This document shows, piece by piece, positions 46,566-59,838 of a stretch of 64,000 bases of DNA. Under the pieces are notes generated by a model. It was not told the origin of the DNA and ran no database searches. It was given only the letters and a program-made list of their open reading frames with translations. The position numbers and the translations under genes were made by a program. How positions within the stretch are numbered: position 1 is the first letter of the stretch; the number at the start of each line of letters is the position of its first letter. The DNA lies in assembly GCA_037178855.1 (NCBI GenBank), contig JASJZC010000007.1, positions 8,122,001-8,186,000 on the forward strand. The letters are read 5' to 3'. The DNA comes from Oscheius sp. JU75 (lineage: Eukaryota > Nematoda > Chromadorea > Rhabditida > Rhabditidae).

Positions 46566-49500
46566 ATGGACATTGTAAGTTTTCAAGACTTTGTGCTAGC
46601 AATGTGCATTTCAGAATCGCTGCCGCTTTCAAGACTTTGAAGTCGCTGGTAAACACATTGTGCTCTTTCCGGATGTCATAAAAAGAGTGGGCAAAGCATT
46701 GGGTGAGGAGCACAGATATGGACACATGCTAACCAGTAGGAAATTATCTATGAGTGAATTGCGATCTTTAAAAAGGTACTTTATTATCTTGTTTTCACTT
46801 TTTCGCTTTTAGAGGTCGACAAGTTAAGCTAGAAATCATGTCAGACACTACCAGGTCCTTTGCCGAGCCATTGACTCCACAGAACACAAGACGTACTCGC
46901 TCGGGGTCAAGATCCAATCTGAGACCACGGAAGGTTGCCAAGAAAGAAGAAACAACTTCTGGATCGGATCTCGAGAGAAGAACGCCTCGTCCCCAGTCTG
47001 TCACTTCTAGAGGCCGATCAGATCCGTCACCGTCTCCTCTTCGTTTCACCGAGAAACTGGAAGCAGATTCTGTTGGTGACGCTGAAGCTCTGTCCAGTTC
47101 TCCTCTACCTGCTGCCGAGATGGATACGTCTGGAACTGGAACGATTGGCAAGACTCAGTCGAACTCACAAGTGACATTTGAAAATGGTGAATTTTCAACA
47201 ACCCAGTCGGCCGCACTTTTGTCTAATGGAATGTCTGGAGCAGCAGTGAATGCCTACAGTGAACGGCAGCCGGGTTCTAATGCTGCTTTGACCAATGGCT
47301 CTACATCAACACCGCAGTTGTCTGCACATTTGTTAAATGGACCCACTCTTCCTGGTACTCGTGGAAATGGCTACAGGGAACGTCGGTCGAGTTCCCATGC
47401 TACCTCAACAATGGTCAATCCATCACCAGTGCAGTTTTCTCCGGTTCCGTCGACTGTATCTACAGCACCTGGAGCTGTTTCATATGAACACGGAGAGCCT
47501 CCGTCAAGCCAGCCTACTGCTGTGCCTAACAAATATGCGCACTTCCCTCGGCTCTCTCCTAAAGGAGCAGTCTTCAGTTGGCTACAGGCAGTTACAGGAC
47601 CAAGAAACAAGCCGTCTGCTCCTGGTGTCAATATATTTCCAGTTACTGGAGTAGCAGATAAAGGACCCAATGAAGCTCGGTCAAGTTCTAGTGCTGCTTC
47701 AGTAAATGGATATCCATTAACACCGCAGTCGTCTAGATATCATCCCAATCGAACTCCAGCAGGTGAGCCGAACGGTTCTTCGACGACTCGAGCGAGTACA
47801 AAAACGGCACAGAATTCCACAGAAAGATCACAGTCGTCTACACATCGTTCATCTGGAACAATCTATACCGCAACCCAGTCACTGGGTCGTCCATTGACTC
47901 GACCAAGCTACAGCCTTATGCCGAAAGATATGGAGGAGCATAGATCGGATCAAAGAGCAAAGTTGTCTTCTGCACTTTCTGGGTTGAGTTCAATAGCTGC
48001 TACAGCTAGAAAATATTCTCCGGCAATGTCGTCTTTTCATCGTTCGGACGAGACTGTTCGTGCCGAGATGATCATCGTTGCTCCTACTGCTGAGAACATT
48101 CCAATCATTTCTGAAGCAGATGCGAGAGAATCCAGAGAAATAGTGGTTCATGAGGACAACTTAAAATGGATGGCAAACCTCTATACCCGCCCGAAAAATT
48201 TGTCACTTTTGAGGGCTTTTAAGGCACTTGCCCGACAAGATGCTCTGGTAGCTTCTGCTGCTGCGGCAGCTCCAGGAGATGATGATGTTATAACTATTTC
48301 TGATGATGAGAACGAACCTGTAGCAGCCGTTGCACTCACCTCCGTAGCTGATGAAATCCCCGAGAGCAAAATAGCTGCTTCCATCAGTTCTATGAATGAG
48401 AACGACAAGATTCGTGAATTCGAAGAGAGTGCGAAGGAGGATACAGTTTATTTCAATAGCATCGGGGAGAAGGCTAAAGTTCAAGTGAGAACACGATCAC
48501 CGACACCTGTGACGAGAGTGGTCACTCCAACTTCTACAGTGATCGTGACGGATGACCACCAATCAATTAGTAGCCAGAGCATTTTCAAGGGGAAAGAAGA
48601 GATGGAGATGCCGGCTGCGAGTGTACAAGCTCCTTCCCAAAAACAGTCGAATGCCACGAAAACTAAGAAAAGGACGAAGAAGAGGAAGCGAGAGACGTCT
48701 CCCGACTACACTAAGGTTGCGGTTTCCACCATCCAATCCACTGTTCCCGTCAGAAGCTTCCGAACTCGATACCAAGAAAGAAAGGAAAAGGCAGATGCAG
48801 AACGAATGCAGAAAGAATGTGAGCTCAAATCCTTTATTCTAAATTTTGAGCACATTCACGAATCTAAAACTAGACTTTTGTTTTTCGTTTGCGTAATTTA
48901 TAAGCAAAAGCAAGTACGCCAAAATATTTTCCCTGTATTCAAACTGACGCCGATTTTCAGTCATCAATGACAAATGTCTGGAGCGGCAAATTGTTATGAG
49001 GGAAATCATGGCAAGTTTGTACGGAATTGACGACAAGGTGATCAAATTCATCAACTTCTCCAAGTGGAACAAGTCTTCTCCTACAGTAAGATACACTTTT
49101 TTATTCAAGAATGACAATTTAGAGAAGGATCTGTCCGAAATGCCAAGGAAGATGGTTCAAAGTCGTCAAGTACTGGGAACCAAACGAGACCGAGAAGGAT
49201 TGGGCGCCGGCCTTGGTCTGCTACGGCTTCCCGTGCAATGGATTAGTTTGGAAGAATACCAATGTCGCTCCAGTTGGAGCACAGTTTGGAGCTCCGACCA
49301 AGCGCGTGAGTGTTTATGCGTTTGAAACATTGCTCAACAAGAACTTTCAGGCCCTCGAATTCGGAATCGATGACTTCTGGAACTATACGGCCGAACACGA
49401 TATCACCAATTGGACCTATCAAATTTTTGCCCGCAGCTAGTAAGTCCCTTTTTGATTCTGTTTATAATTGAAACATTCAGCTGTAAGGATCTGAACGAGT

Positions 49501-49892
49501 GGCGTCTGGGACCTTTTTATAATATGATCCTGGCAACCCATGGCATGTCGCCTGTTGTTGGACAAGAGAAACTTACTTATGCGGTTGCTCCATCCCTACC
49601 TGTTGACTACTGGAAGAAGCCAAAGATGTACAAGGGTCCCAAAGACCACGGCAGCAACAGAAACATTACCGATGACGATCTGAGAAGGATGACGATTTTC
49701 GAACGTCGTGAGCTTGTTCAGCCTCCTGATGACTGGGCAGAATGGGTCATCCCTGGTTTCGATATCTCCAATGGAACGACCAAGAAAACGAAGAGCATGT
49801 TCTTCAATACTGCTCTTCCAAAACAGCCCCCCGTTGAACAGCTACGTCCAGACCCAATGCCCGCCTGTTCATCTAAGACCCCATGGAAGTAG
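46566..49892 (+). CDS. unrecognised 994-residue protein with C-terminal CxxC...CxxxxC domain
   Basis: Seven exons: 46566-46574, 46615-46775, 46813-48818, 48961-49085, 49123-49305, 49351-49439, 49481-49892; 2985 nt. The ATG is 9 nt behind TTCATAG, and the first exon codes only three residues. Residues 4-60 are compact (FQDFEVAGKHIVLFPDVIKR). Residues 60-700 are disordered, Ser/Thr/Pro/Asn-rich, all in one 2-kb exon, with acidic patches (DDDVITISDDENE, a SUMO-interaction-like motif) and basic KKRTKKRKRE. From about 730 a folded domain begins: helical LERQIVMREIMASLYGIDDK, then C768-x2-C771 with RWFKVVKYW, C797-x4-C802, then Trp-rich FWNYTAEHDITNWTYQIFAR to the end. The cysteine/tryptophan layout faintly recalls CW-type zinc fingers. 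Probably nuclear. Family not recognised. Confidence 0.75.
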
Positions 49893-50585
49893 CCAGCCAA
49901 TCATTGCCTAACTGAAATAGTACAATGTTTCCCTTAAAGCTCCCAGTTTTTTTCTTTCAGCTTAACTTTATATATTTTACTTTAACGTCATGAACCATCG
50001 AAACTGTTAACCGGTCTATATCCTAAAGAAATACCGGGCCGTAGCCACCTGTGTTTTGAAATAGAACTTGAAAATAAATGATAAGATTACTTTTGCTTAA
50101 TGTAAGGCAGAATCAGTAGGACATACCGTGTTTTTCGAGGAGTAGTTTTAATCCTGTAAGAGCTAACCAAGTCAAAAATTGTCTTATATGCGAGTTTCAT
50201 CAAGTTTTGTATGGTTTGGTTCAGAAGAACCGAGAATTGTTAGATATTAATGAAGGAAAAAAGGAAAGACGGAAGATGAACGAAGACGTAATGAGCAAAA
50301 AAGCTTCTCGATGTTTTTGACAGTTAGACGATTGTGCCCGCGGGAATACTAATACATTTGTCGCCACGTTATGGAAACGATCCGTCTGCGGGCTCCAAGA
50401 GAGCTAACAGATCATGTGAGCTCTTTTACGGCAACATTGACAGAAAGACACAAAGACAGGCGGCGCTGTAAATGACCGGGATACAATTAGATGTCCAACT
50501 CAGTTCACTGTAAAGAAAACCAAGGTTAACAAAATTCACTGTTTCGTATGCAGACTTTATTGCAGCTGGTGTATTCATTAGACGA
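49893..50585. other. convergent intergenic gap
   Basis: An AATAAA near 50085 could serve the 994-aa gene. No gene recognised. Confidence 0.45.
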
Positions 50586-51962
50586 TCAGATGCCGAAGAG
50601 ATCCGTAAGAACATTTCTGATATAATTGATGGGGTTGGCAGGTCGGCATTTTGACCAATCCGCATAGTGAATGTTGCTGTTTCTAAAACGGCCATTTTCT
50701 ATTAAAACAGTTTCTTTACCCAGTGGCATCGCTGGTGAAGCTCTCCTTGTCCAACTCTTCTTCCAGTTTGTCTTTGTACTGAGCATAGAAAGTGCGGATG
50801 TCACGGACCAGCCCAATGATAGGGAATCGAGCCCAATTGGACAGGATGACATATTCATACTGCCCACTAGAATGTTTGGGTCCGACAATGACTACCTGGT
50901 CTAAAAACAAAGCTCGATAAATGTAGAAAATCTCACATGGACAAGGATCATCTTGCATGTAGACATAGGTATGGTCCTTGTGGAAAATTCCGTATCCGAA
51001 TGCAACCTAAATCGCTGACTGATGTCTATTTTAACAGCCTCATCCAGTCCTTTAGCTGTTTTTCAACCAGGTGGAGAAATGAGAGTCTTGGTCTTAGGAA
51101 TCAAAAACTCAACCTTCTCGCCACCTTCTTCACCGCCAGTTCGGAACTTTTCTTGAATACTGAAGCCGGAAGAGTTACCAGCCTGTGCGGCTTCTCTAAC
51201 TGAAAAAAAGGACTATAGTAGCTAATAGTCATACCTTCTGTAGTTGCACAGAATCTGTCGTGAACTGAAGGGGTGTCCAAAGCCTATAGATTCAGTATGA
51301 TCGGCTAGAATCGACCGTTACCCAATAGTACTTGCCAAAAAGGGCGGCTATTTCGATTTTCGGAGTGGGAATGAGACTGGAGAGATAATCCTGGACACCG
51401 GGAATGAATCTTACAAAGTTCTGCAGCATGCTTGGTGATCTAAAGCAGTGATTCCTATGAAAGTGGCAAGAATTACTTGTCTCTCACGAGAGGTGAGCCT
51501 CTGGGAAGACAGGCCCCGGCTCCTGGAAGACTACCGGTCACTCCGGGCAGTACTGGTAGTCCTTCAATAAAGTTCACCGATGGCAGTGGCTGACTTAGTC
51601 TGCAAAAATCGAGTTTCGCTCTCGTTTTGCGCTTTCCTTCCTGACCCGTATTATTGATGGATTTCACCTAATCATTGCGCGAGAAACAGATGATAAAACT
51701 GATATCCATGACGAGAATGATACTTACTTTTTAGCGAGCTGATTGTCCGGATTCTTTTGGGCATGCTGGATATAGTTGATAAGGCCGACAGATTGGCTGA
51801 AAGTTTGTGCTAAAAACTGGGAATAGATTACCTGGCCATGTCGTGAAAAGGCGTACGCCCCTGTCTTGTTCCAGCTTCACCAGTCGACAATCCAAAAATT
51901 TCCAAAAGCTGGGCAAAAACGCCGGGCAACAAGAGCGTCGCAACAACGAGGTGGAGACGCAT
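50586..51962 (-). CDS. secreted lipocalin, nematode LPR type, 307 aa
   Basis: Nine exons (- strand): 51962-51832, 51796-51728, 51599-51477, 51439-51322, 51283-51235, 51199-51114, 51006-50937, 50900-50720, 50682-50586; 924 nt. Signal peptide MRLHLVVATLLLPGVFA. After a Pro/Gly-rich prosegment comes the lipocalin entry AALFGKYYWALDTPSVHDRF, counterpart of the GxW strand, a conserved Cys, then late strands YEYVILSNWARFPIIGLVRD followed by helix FYAQYKDKLEEEL and a final Cys. The long N-terminal extension and the YEYVILS..RD block fit nematode LPR proteins, apical matrix or cuticle-associated lipophile carriers. The end of the sixth exon is uncertain: GAGAAG/GT at 51114 keeps phase, while coding-like sequence continues to 51068 out of phase with the next exon. 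The ATG directly follows an acceptor. Confidence 0.75.
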
Positions 51963-52212
51963 CTTATTTGGAACAGACGAGCGCGGGATCCCGGCACACA
52001 CACACGCTTGGTGGATCCGAGAACCAGCGCCTGGCCGAAAAGACTTGCCTTCTAAGCTTCTCGCTTACGCAAGCCCACGGAAGAGGCCACCTGTTTGAAA
52101 CGATGACATCATCATTCGAGACAAAACTGTCTGGAAGGTCATCTGCTTTTCAGGAGAACCAGCATGTGTTTTGATTAGAAGCTGGGTTCATCTAGCTACG
52201 TTCTTTAGTCTC
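51963..52212. other. upstream flank of the lipocalin gene
   Basis: Nothing recognised. Confidence 0.5.
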
Positions 52213-52356
52213 TACAGTAGAGTCGCGCTATAACGTACCCTCCTCGTTCAGGTCCAGGGATACGTTATAGCGAGGTGTATCGTGACGTACGTTATACCGA
52301 GGCTTTTTGACCCAAAAACAATATGGTGAATTCTACTATATCGAGAGTTGACTGTA
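52213..52356. mobile_element. pogo/mariner-like MITE with TA target duplication
   Basis: Starts TA-CAGTAGAGTCGCGCTATAACG. The reverse complement of the right end starts TA-CAGTCAACTCTCGATATAG. These CAGT..A.TC.CG.TATA ends are typical of pogo/Tigger-like elements. About 140 bp, no coding capacity, with a further internal copy of the CGTTATA motif. Confidence 0.6.
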
Positions 52357-55061
52357 TATCAAAAATAGCAGACATCTGTAAACAATACGTTTTATGAAAA
52401 TTATGTTGAAGCAACACTTGATACATGAATAACGGCATAGTACCTTCAGTTGAGGTTTTGTAGAAATGAAACGCAAGAAGTTGGTTTACTATCTGTAAAC
52501 TGAATGCTTTCGTATCAAACGGGCAAGTTACTGAAGCTGAGATGAAACTTATGGTATTGTGAGGATTACAAGAGATTAACACCGTTTTCTCAGTCGTCTA
52601 CAAATTGAACAACAGCTCCAGAAACCTATAAACCGTCCGGGGTCAAACACATCTAATACAGGCAGTTTTAAATAGGGGATCCATCTAACATATGAAACTA
52701 TGACTCATGTTGTTCTAGAGCGTCCTTTTGAATCAAAAGGAAAAACTTCTAAGCTCGAGGATTAGGTAGGAAAGCGAACATGATTCACAATGTAGCTACG
52801 TTCCCTTTCAGTGTGTCCGTCATCATACAATGAAGTTCTCCCAATCCGTTCGTGGCATAGTTGTTGGAAAGTACATATAAGCCCAATTCATATGCACGCT
52901 TGCGGTTTTACATCTTTGACGCGGCTGTTAATCTGCTTTTGTAGGCGCAAAACTCTTCCCGACTCTTGTCGAACCGCAGATAGTGGCTTTTTAGATTTTT
53001 GTTGTCTAGTCCCTGTCTCCCTCTGTTCCATTTACATAGTTTGTGTATCGATATATGCAATCAATGCATTTATTGGCGCCAGTAGCAGGCCCACGCCACA
53101 AAAGAGTTATTGCTCCCTGTTTCACCCTCAAGCATCATTCACACTTTTACCAGACCCACTGTGTTTCCGGAAAAAGGAGACAGAATGAAAGATCCCAAAG
53201 AAATAGTTACAGACCAGCTGCCGGCGGCAGCTTCGCAGCCCTTTGGCCTTTGCTTAGAATTGACCACAGGCGGCTGCGCCGCTTCCGTAGTAGCAGTTTC
53301 TTTTACAGCTGGCTTGTCCCCTTGTCTCTTGACATGAAATGACTTGTCAGCTTTTTGGGTAGTAGTCTTGACATGCAATTGTGCGGACACCATTGCGCTT
53401 TATTAATAAAGACGTCTCCGACGGCTTTGCCGTTCTTTTGCCATCACTTTACATTGGCGGCTGCGCTGCTTCGTAATTACATAAATCTCCCAGTGGCTTC
53501 ACCCTGAGAAAAGCCAAGTTCTATAGCGCACCCAAAGTTGACTTGTCAACCAATTTAGGCAATAACTGTTTTTGAACAACAAAACTTCTGGACAACTAAT
53601 TGGCTCGCTTCTGTTTCGTGGTCACGGACAAACAAACAAACAAACAGACAGAGTCCTCCACAGAAACCATCGCACTTTAGATAGTAGAGATAACGGCGAA
53701 CAGCCGCGATAGTTTTTAAAATATGAGTGACATTCCTGATGGGGCTCAAAAAGGTTAATTGCTAGGAGCGCATAATGGTGCGATAAATCGAAACGTTTGT
53801 AACTATTACAATCTTCTTTGCTGCGCCAATAGTTTCCTGACCTTTGTGCCAGAAAAGGTCTACCTCTTGTTTGTATTGAGGCTAGCTATGTCAACAGCTT
53901 TTTGCATTCTCGCTCATTTTTCTCACGCATGAACTGCTCTATACGGTAAGTCACTCCCTCAAACGTGTGAAGTCATTAAATGGAATACTAGAGAAGTTTT
54001 GCAGATTCGACTCGGTACGGCCGAGGGTAGAGCGAGTCAAGATTTCGGATCCTCTCTGTACACTGTTCGTAACTTTCTGCGATATGGACTATCCGGTCAG
54101 TTTTAATCTCGTTTCATCTAGTGCAGCACCTACGGTCTGAAGATTCGAATTAACTTGGCACATCTATGAAAAATCTCCAACCTAACCTTTTTGAGTAACA
54201 AAGAGTCCTAAGCTCATATCGAGTAAATTGCCTGCAACTGAACTGAGAAAGTTTGAATTAAGCTCCAGAGAGCACTTGTTTATGGGGATAATGTATTAAT
54301 TGTATCCATCGGAGTCTCAAATTTGAAACAAACCCGCCTAAGCTTTTGGTAGAACGATTAGCTGTGTAGGCTTCCATTTCACAGCAAGAAGGAATTGTTG
54401 TTTATTGGAAGCTTAGGCAGTTGTTTATACTGTCCCCGTCTTCCTTTTCTTCAGCAATACATGCCAAATTATAATGTTACTGCGACTAACTGTCGCATCG
54501 AGTTCATAACCGGCGTTCCATCTGGCCGCTCGCGCTCACCGGCCCATTACTTTCACGCACTATTCATGCCATACCAACATATTCATAACATATCTCTGAT
54601 CTAGGCGTTTTGCAGGTTAACCAGGTTTTTTGCAGAAAAAACGCCTTGAAACAGGGAGTACCATGTAAATTAATGTAAAATTGACAGGTTATTTGCTGGC
54701 AAAAGTTGGCACCATCGTCGCCACTTGAGAGCCAAGTAGCTTAGGCAAATACATTGACGCCGTGCCGGCCGTTGTGAGAGTTTCAATGGTTTCAACTGCT
54801 CTTCTTTGGTACAGCATCGGTTTCTCGCTACTCTTGACCTCTTCTCGCGTAAAAAGCTCCTAACATCTTTCCCCTTCCCGCTATCCCCACCTCCCCGATT
54901 GGATAAGTGCCACACCAAAAAGGGTCGCAAACTCCTTCTACTGAACAACTGACTGACTGTTGACTGCCTACCTCTTCTCTTCAAAAAAAAAGCAGAGATA
55001 AGAATCTTTACGGCTCCCGGGGTTACTTGCCTACAACTAACAAAACGAACTTTCCGGATTG
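52357..55061. other. intergenic, low-complexity pieces only
   Basis: No gene supported. GGCGGCTGCG(C/T)(C/T)GCTTC recurs near 53271 and 53457. A (CAAA)n tract lies at about 53629-53650. Frames at 52811-53342 and 54984-54670 have no splice or domain support. Confidence 0.45.
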
Positions 55062-58000
55062 ATGCCTCCCAATGGCTACTACGTAAGTTGTATTTTTCAT
55101 AAAGGCCGGTTCCTTTCTAGGGTAGCAAAACTTTCTAAGGTCTTTGTCAACAGTCTTGAATCATAACAAGAAATTCCCCCGCCTGTTGCTATTTTTCTTA
55201 GGAAAAAAGGTAGTCGCACGGTTCCCCTTTTCCTTCCCCATTTAGTTTTGTTAAACTGCCAAAATTCCTGTTTACATCCCTATGCTGGAAACCTGTAAGT
55301 TTAAGCCCATAGGGTTTAGAAATATGAAATAAGATTTTGTATAGGGTGACCTCCGTTCTGGCACTTGAATTCTTTTCTCCCTTCCGCCCCACTAGAGTCT
55401 CTTTTTGTATTGTGAACGTTCCCGATTACAAACAATGCAAGATTCGCAAACAGATTTCTGAAACACGGGCAAAAGAAGCGAGATTGTCTCAACTTTATTC
55501 CACAATATACATTTTCTCATGAAGACAGATTCAATTTCAGCAGAAGGAGATCACGACCAAACACGTCTTCACGACCAAGAAGCAGCGACAATATCCGCAG
55601 ACACGCAAGGTCATTCTGACCCCCTCGAGGGGAAAGAGTAAGTTTTTTTTCTTCTTTTTATTGACTTGTTGTGGGGGTATCATTGAAGACGCTAGAGTTT
55701 TATTTATTGACACTGTTCTTTGAGTCAGCTGGGGGGCGATCAGTCCGTGTGCTCTCTCTCTTCTTCAGTTTTTCGACTCTTTAACCCCGTCTCTCTCAGA
55801 AAACATGACCTTGTACCTAGACACTGGAGGTCTGCCATACGGTTTGCTATTCTCTATATTTTCGGGAAAACTGGAAAGTTTTGGAAATAAGCGGCTGGGG
55901 GATTTGCGAGACTCGTTCTGCCCTCGCAAAGAGTCATCTGTGTGACCCTAATCATGCAGGGCCCATTTGACAGTCGCTCGCCTCGAAATCGCCCAGCCGA
56001 TTCACTAATTGCATACTATTAAGCGGTCTAGCTATGAAGTTTTCAGGGTAGGAGCTAAAACCTGAAAATTGAAACAATAGGCTTCATATATTTCAGAAAA
56101 GTATCTGATGTCGTCTCCCGGGGCGTACGTCGACCAGAGTGAAGACGAGCTGGAGCAGTACAATCGCGCTCGTCTGGGCAGTACTGCCCAGACCTTCTCG
56201 GTGAGAGCTATAGATGTTTCTTTTTGCATTTTCTATTTTTCAGTCAAGCTCTGTCCACTCGACTCCTGGTCATTATTCCAACCAGATTATCCAGGAAGTC
56301 TCTCTGAGCTACTCCGCTCCAAGAAGCGTGGCTCCGAGGGATGCTCCTCTGTCCGTTAACATCGCGCAAGAAGAACGTATTGATGACTATGGACTTGCCA
56401 ACTCAGGTGAGCCAATGCCATTCTTGAAAACTTGTCAGAATGACCTGCAAGACAAAAATGATTGTAAACTTTGGGTCAAATTGCTTCAGTAGTCTGATAG
56501 ATCCTCTTTTCATCCCGATCATATATTGTAACGATTTGCGGTTCCTAAATTTTCCTCATTTTTTGAACGAGATCCCTTTTTCTTTCCAGCACATGGTCTG
56601 TCTAAAAACAGATTGAAGTTTACCTAAGAGCATGCAAGTCCCCACGTTCCAAGTTAGGCAAACAGAGAGCAGTTTGCGCTAGAAGATGCTCTTTTAACTT
56701 TGAATAAACTAGAAATCGAATCCAATGACATATACTTTTACGGTACGGAACCAAAGTCTTTCAGCATGTGTATAATACATAGTTTGTTTCCAAATCGACT
56801 TCTCTCAAAATTTTGCGCGCGCGAGACAGACTACGAGTAAATAGTGAGTGAGTAAGACGTAGAAGGGAGTAGGTGGTGTGCATAAATTCCGGAATTGGAG
56901 GGCAGACACTTAACACACGTCCTAACCACGCTGACAAAAATCAGTCTCCTAGCTGTGGCCTTGACCTAATCCTTCTTGCTATTGAATATCATTGAAAGTG
57001 TTTTAGCCCTTTGTGGTACAGGATACTGTTCTTTGTGGTATAATCCTGACTCAAAAACTGTTGCTGTCAAAAATATTTCATAGTTTAGGAAGCTCTCTTC
57101 AAGACTACCTCTCACATTACGAGGCTCGCGTTGCAAAGCCCCGTCACGTCGAATCAGTTGAGAGAGTTTCCACAACTGGTCGTCACGAGACCGAGTTCCC
57201 AGGTACGATCAAGATTTGAGTGTTTAGAGGGGTTTATTGACTTAATACAAGCAAGGTTCAGTGCGTGTTGCCTATATTGGTGGTGATTCTGTGACCTCTC
57301 CAGTACATTCTGTCCCTATCGTCTCTGTCGGTCATCCGTACAGAGTCTACGATAATTCGAGAGCCTCTACCCCTAGACTTGCTAGTGCATTGACCGACGT
57401 CATTATTTCTGAAACTACTACCATCGAAGAAATGACCACAATTACTACTACAAAGTGAGTTTTTGGAACAACTTGTTGCGCGGCTTATCTAGTAGTAAAA
57501 TCGGGAAGGATTTGACCCGAATCTTGTTGTTTCTCAGTCAGTTCCATGAACACGCTTTTCAAGCCCTGGAAACCTAAAAAGTCTAAGTTTTTATGTTCCA
57601 TAGCATTTGCAAAACGCTTTTTTTCAGCCAACGCCGCGGAGGTGGACAATCGGAGATGGCCATGAGTCCCAACAGTGTCAATGCTCTCAAGCAACAGTTT
57701 GAGCAGACCGCTCGTCGAGAATATGACGAGGCTCAAAGGACACAGAAGAAATCTGCTCCTCGTTCGCCTCAAACCAATCGTGTGGTCGTGGTCAGCAAGC
57801 CAACTGCTGGTAATTTTGGTGATTTTTCTTAAAAGAATCTTGTTCAGACTACCATCAATCATCTGAAGAACGAGTCCGTCGCGTTGATCGCCACGCTTAC
57901 TCACCTACAGGACAGCGTGAACGTGTCAGCACCACCATCGTTGACATCGACCCTACTTACCGTCCGTCTTCGCGCTCATCTTCACAACCTCGCTACGTTG

Positions 58001-59838
58001 AAGAAACTTATCAGGTAACCAGTTTCCAATGGTAATGCTTGGTATGCATTGATTATAAAAAAAACAGCTTGTCGTGCTTTCCGTTTCATGTTCTATCTTT
58101 ACTATTATTACTATTGGAAGGGGGCTAGTTTGGATTTCACCACATTTTCATGTCTAAAACTTGATTTTCAGGTCCAGGAAGAGTTCCGCACCATCAAGAC
58201 CTATGGAGGTGGAAAGTCTCGCGAGAGAATCATTGTGTCTCCAGAGCCGGCCCGGAACGAATATGTCAAGGAAACAATCCGTGAGCATGTCTCCATTTCG
58301 CGTTCCTCGTCTCCCGCTCGCGAGAAGGAGCCTGAAGCTTCGCGTGGTGCAACCCCTGTTCGTTCTGTAGTCGAACAGTACGAGGAAAAGATCGAAAGTA
58401 AGTGTCCTCATATTTCTACGCCGACTCACATTTAGGCCCCGGTTTTATTTTATTATCAGTGCCACGCAATCATGATAAAACAGGGCCTGACGCTTAGCTG
58501 AAGAGCTTACTACGCCCACGGGGGAGATCAGAGTGCGAACAATAGAAATTGTCTTTCAGATGAGTCGCGTCGTGGTGTCGGACAGTTTGGACGAACTGAA
58601 AGTATTGACGAGTACTCCGTTGTGAAGAAGGAACAGAAGCCGAAGGTATCTGAACTTTTGGAATGTGTCTGAGCTTAACATTTTAGCCACAACCTCCCAA
58701 GGAGGTCTTCATCCCTCGTGGCGATTACATCCCTTCCCGTCAACCCTTGAGTATTAGTCCTTCACCAACCCCTGAACCTCGTCCTATCACCCCTAAGGAG
58801 AAGCCACGGACTCCATCTCCTCGTCCACCTACTCCCAAGGAACTGGTGGTTCCAAAGCCGACGGCTCCACCTCCTCCGACCCCCAAGGAAGTGGTCATCC
58901 CTCTCAGCAAGCCCTCAGAGGATGAGAGGAACTACAGTCGTACTGACAGAAACGTCAAGGTGGACACCTGGGAAGAAATTACCACTTCTCGTAGAAGGGA
59001 TCAGTCTGTGCCTAAGGTTTGTATGAGCGTTAACTTGTGCTCAATTCTTATCTCTCTAACGCTCTTGTGCGTGGTTCTAGTCTTTCCAAGAGAAAAAAAG
59101 GTGCTAAAGATAACGATGCTTAATGGAATTCATGAAGCAAAAAGCGGTTTGCAAATGGGTAAAAGTAAAATTGACAAACAGCTATCAAGCCCTCGCGAAC
59201 GATATGCAAATATCGACAAAGCGAGTGCACGCTTATATAGATAGATGCTCGTCTTCTTGCCGTCCGCTTCCACCATGATCAATCGAACGAAAATTCCTAA
59301 AACTAAGAAGAATGTACAGATAGTGCGCGATAAATTAGAGAATAGTACCACTGTAAGTGTTCTGTAAGTGAAAAACCCTTTAATTCCAATTTTAGGAGGA
59401 AATCCCACTACCAGAGCCGAAGAAGGAGCTGTCCAAAGTAGAGCCAACTCCCAAGGTACTAATTTTCGCGTTTCAACATCGCCAAAGACGCGTCGATGTT
59501 ATGATTTCGAACCATTTGTGCGTCATTTCCATAGATTGTATGGGAGCACAAAAGCCCGAACATATAAGGGCTTCCGATTCAAAACCGCGTATTCAATGCG
59601 ACACAAAGTGCATCACTATTACATTTGTCGTTTCACCCGGGTTGGCTAGCCGAAAATATTCGACATTTTCCAGCCCGTATCGGATAGCAGCATGTACACG
59701 AGCTACGAGACAAACTTGAGAGCCACCAGCCGAGGGGAAGACACGACTCGGTGAGTTCACAAACCGTCTCGTCACATATAAATGCAATTCCAGCAGCTAT
59801 GTTCCACCGGCTCCGACATCGACCATTTCCAACAGAAC
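55062..59838 (+). CDS. long upstream exon set of the intermediate-filament locus (about 624 residues)
   Basis: Exons 55062-55082 (weakest), 55541-55637, 56097-56200, 56244-56406, 57089-57202, 57256-57454, 57628-57809, 57848-58014, 58172-58397, 58560-58645, 58687-59016, 59396-59455, 59674-59750, 59794-59838, all phase-consistent. The product is disordered: Ser/Arg/Tyr-rich, with Thr-rich SETTTIEEMTTITTT and a Pro-rich segment (SPSPTPEPRPITPKEKPRTP, then PTPKEVVIP). No enzyme or membrane motif. Read on, the last exon stops at once (TAA after ...SNRT). Spliced at its GTAAGT donor it leaves two bases that join in phase to the filament exon starting at 60388. So it is either its own gene or the N-terminal extension of a 1196-residue filament isoform. 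Function unknown; a head-type regulatory or linker region is inference. Confidence 0.65.
58434..58488. repeat. short imperfect inverted repeat in intron
   Basis: AGGCCCCGGTTTTAT at the left pairs almost fully with ATAAAACAGGGCCT at the right, enclosing about 25 bp. A related AGGGCCCTGGTTTTA occurs near 28261, so it may be a small dispersed element. Confidence 0.4.

Noticed and set aside
43607..49892. RUNDC1 and the 994-aa gene as an operon
   Set aside because: Same strand and an acceptor before the second ATG, but the 420-bp gap is longer than usual operon spacing. Left open.
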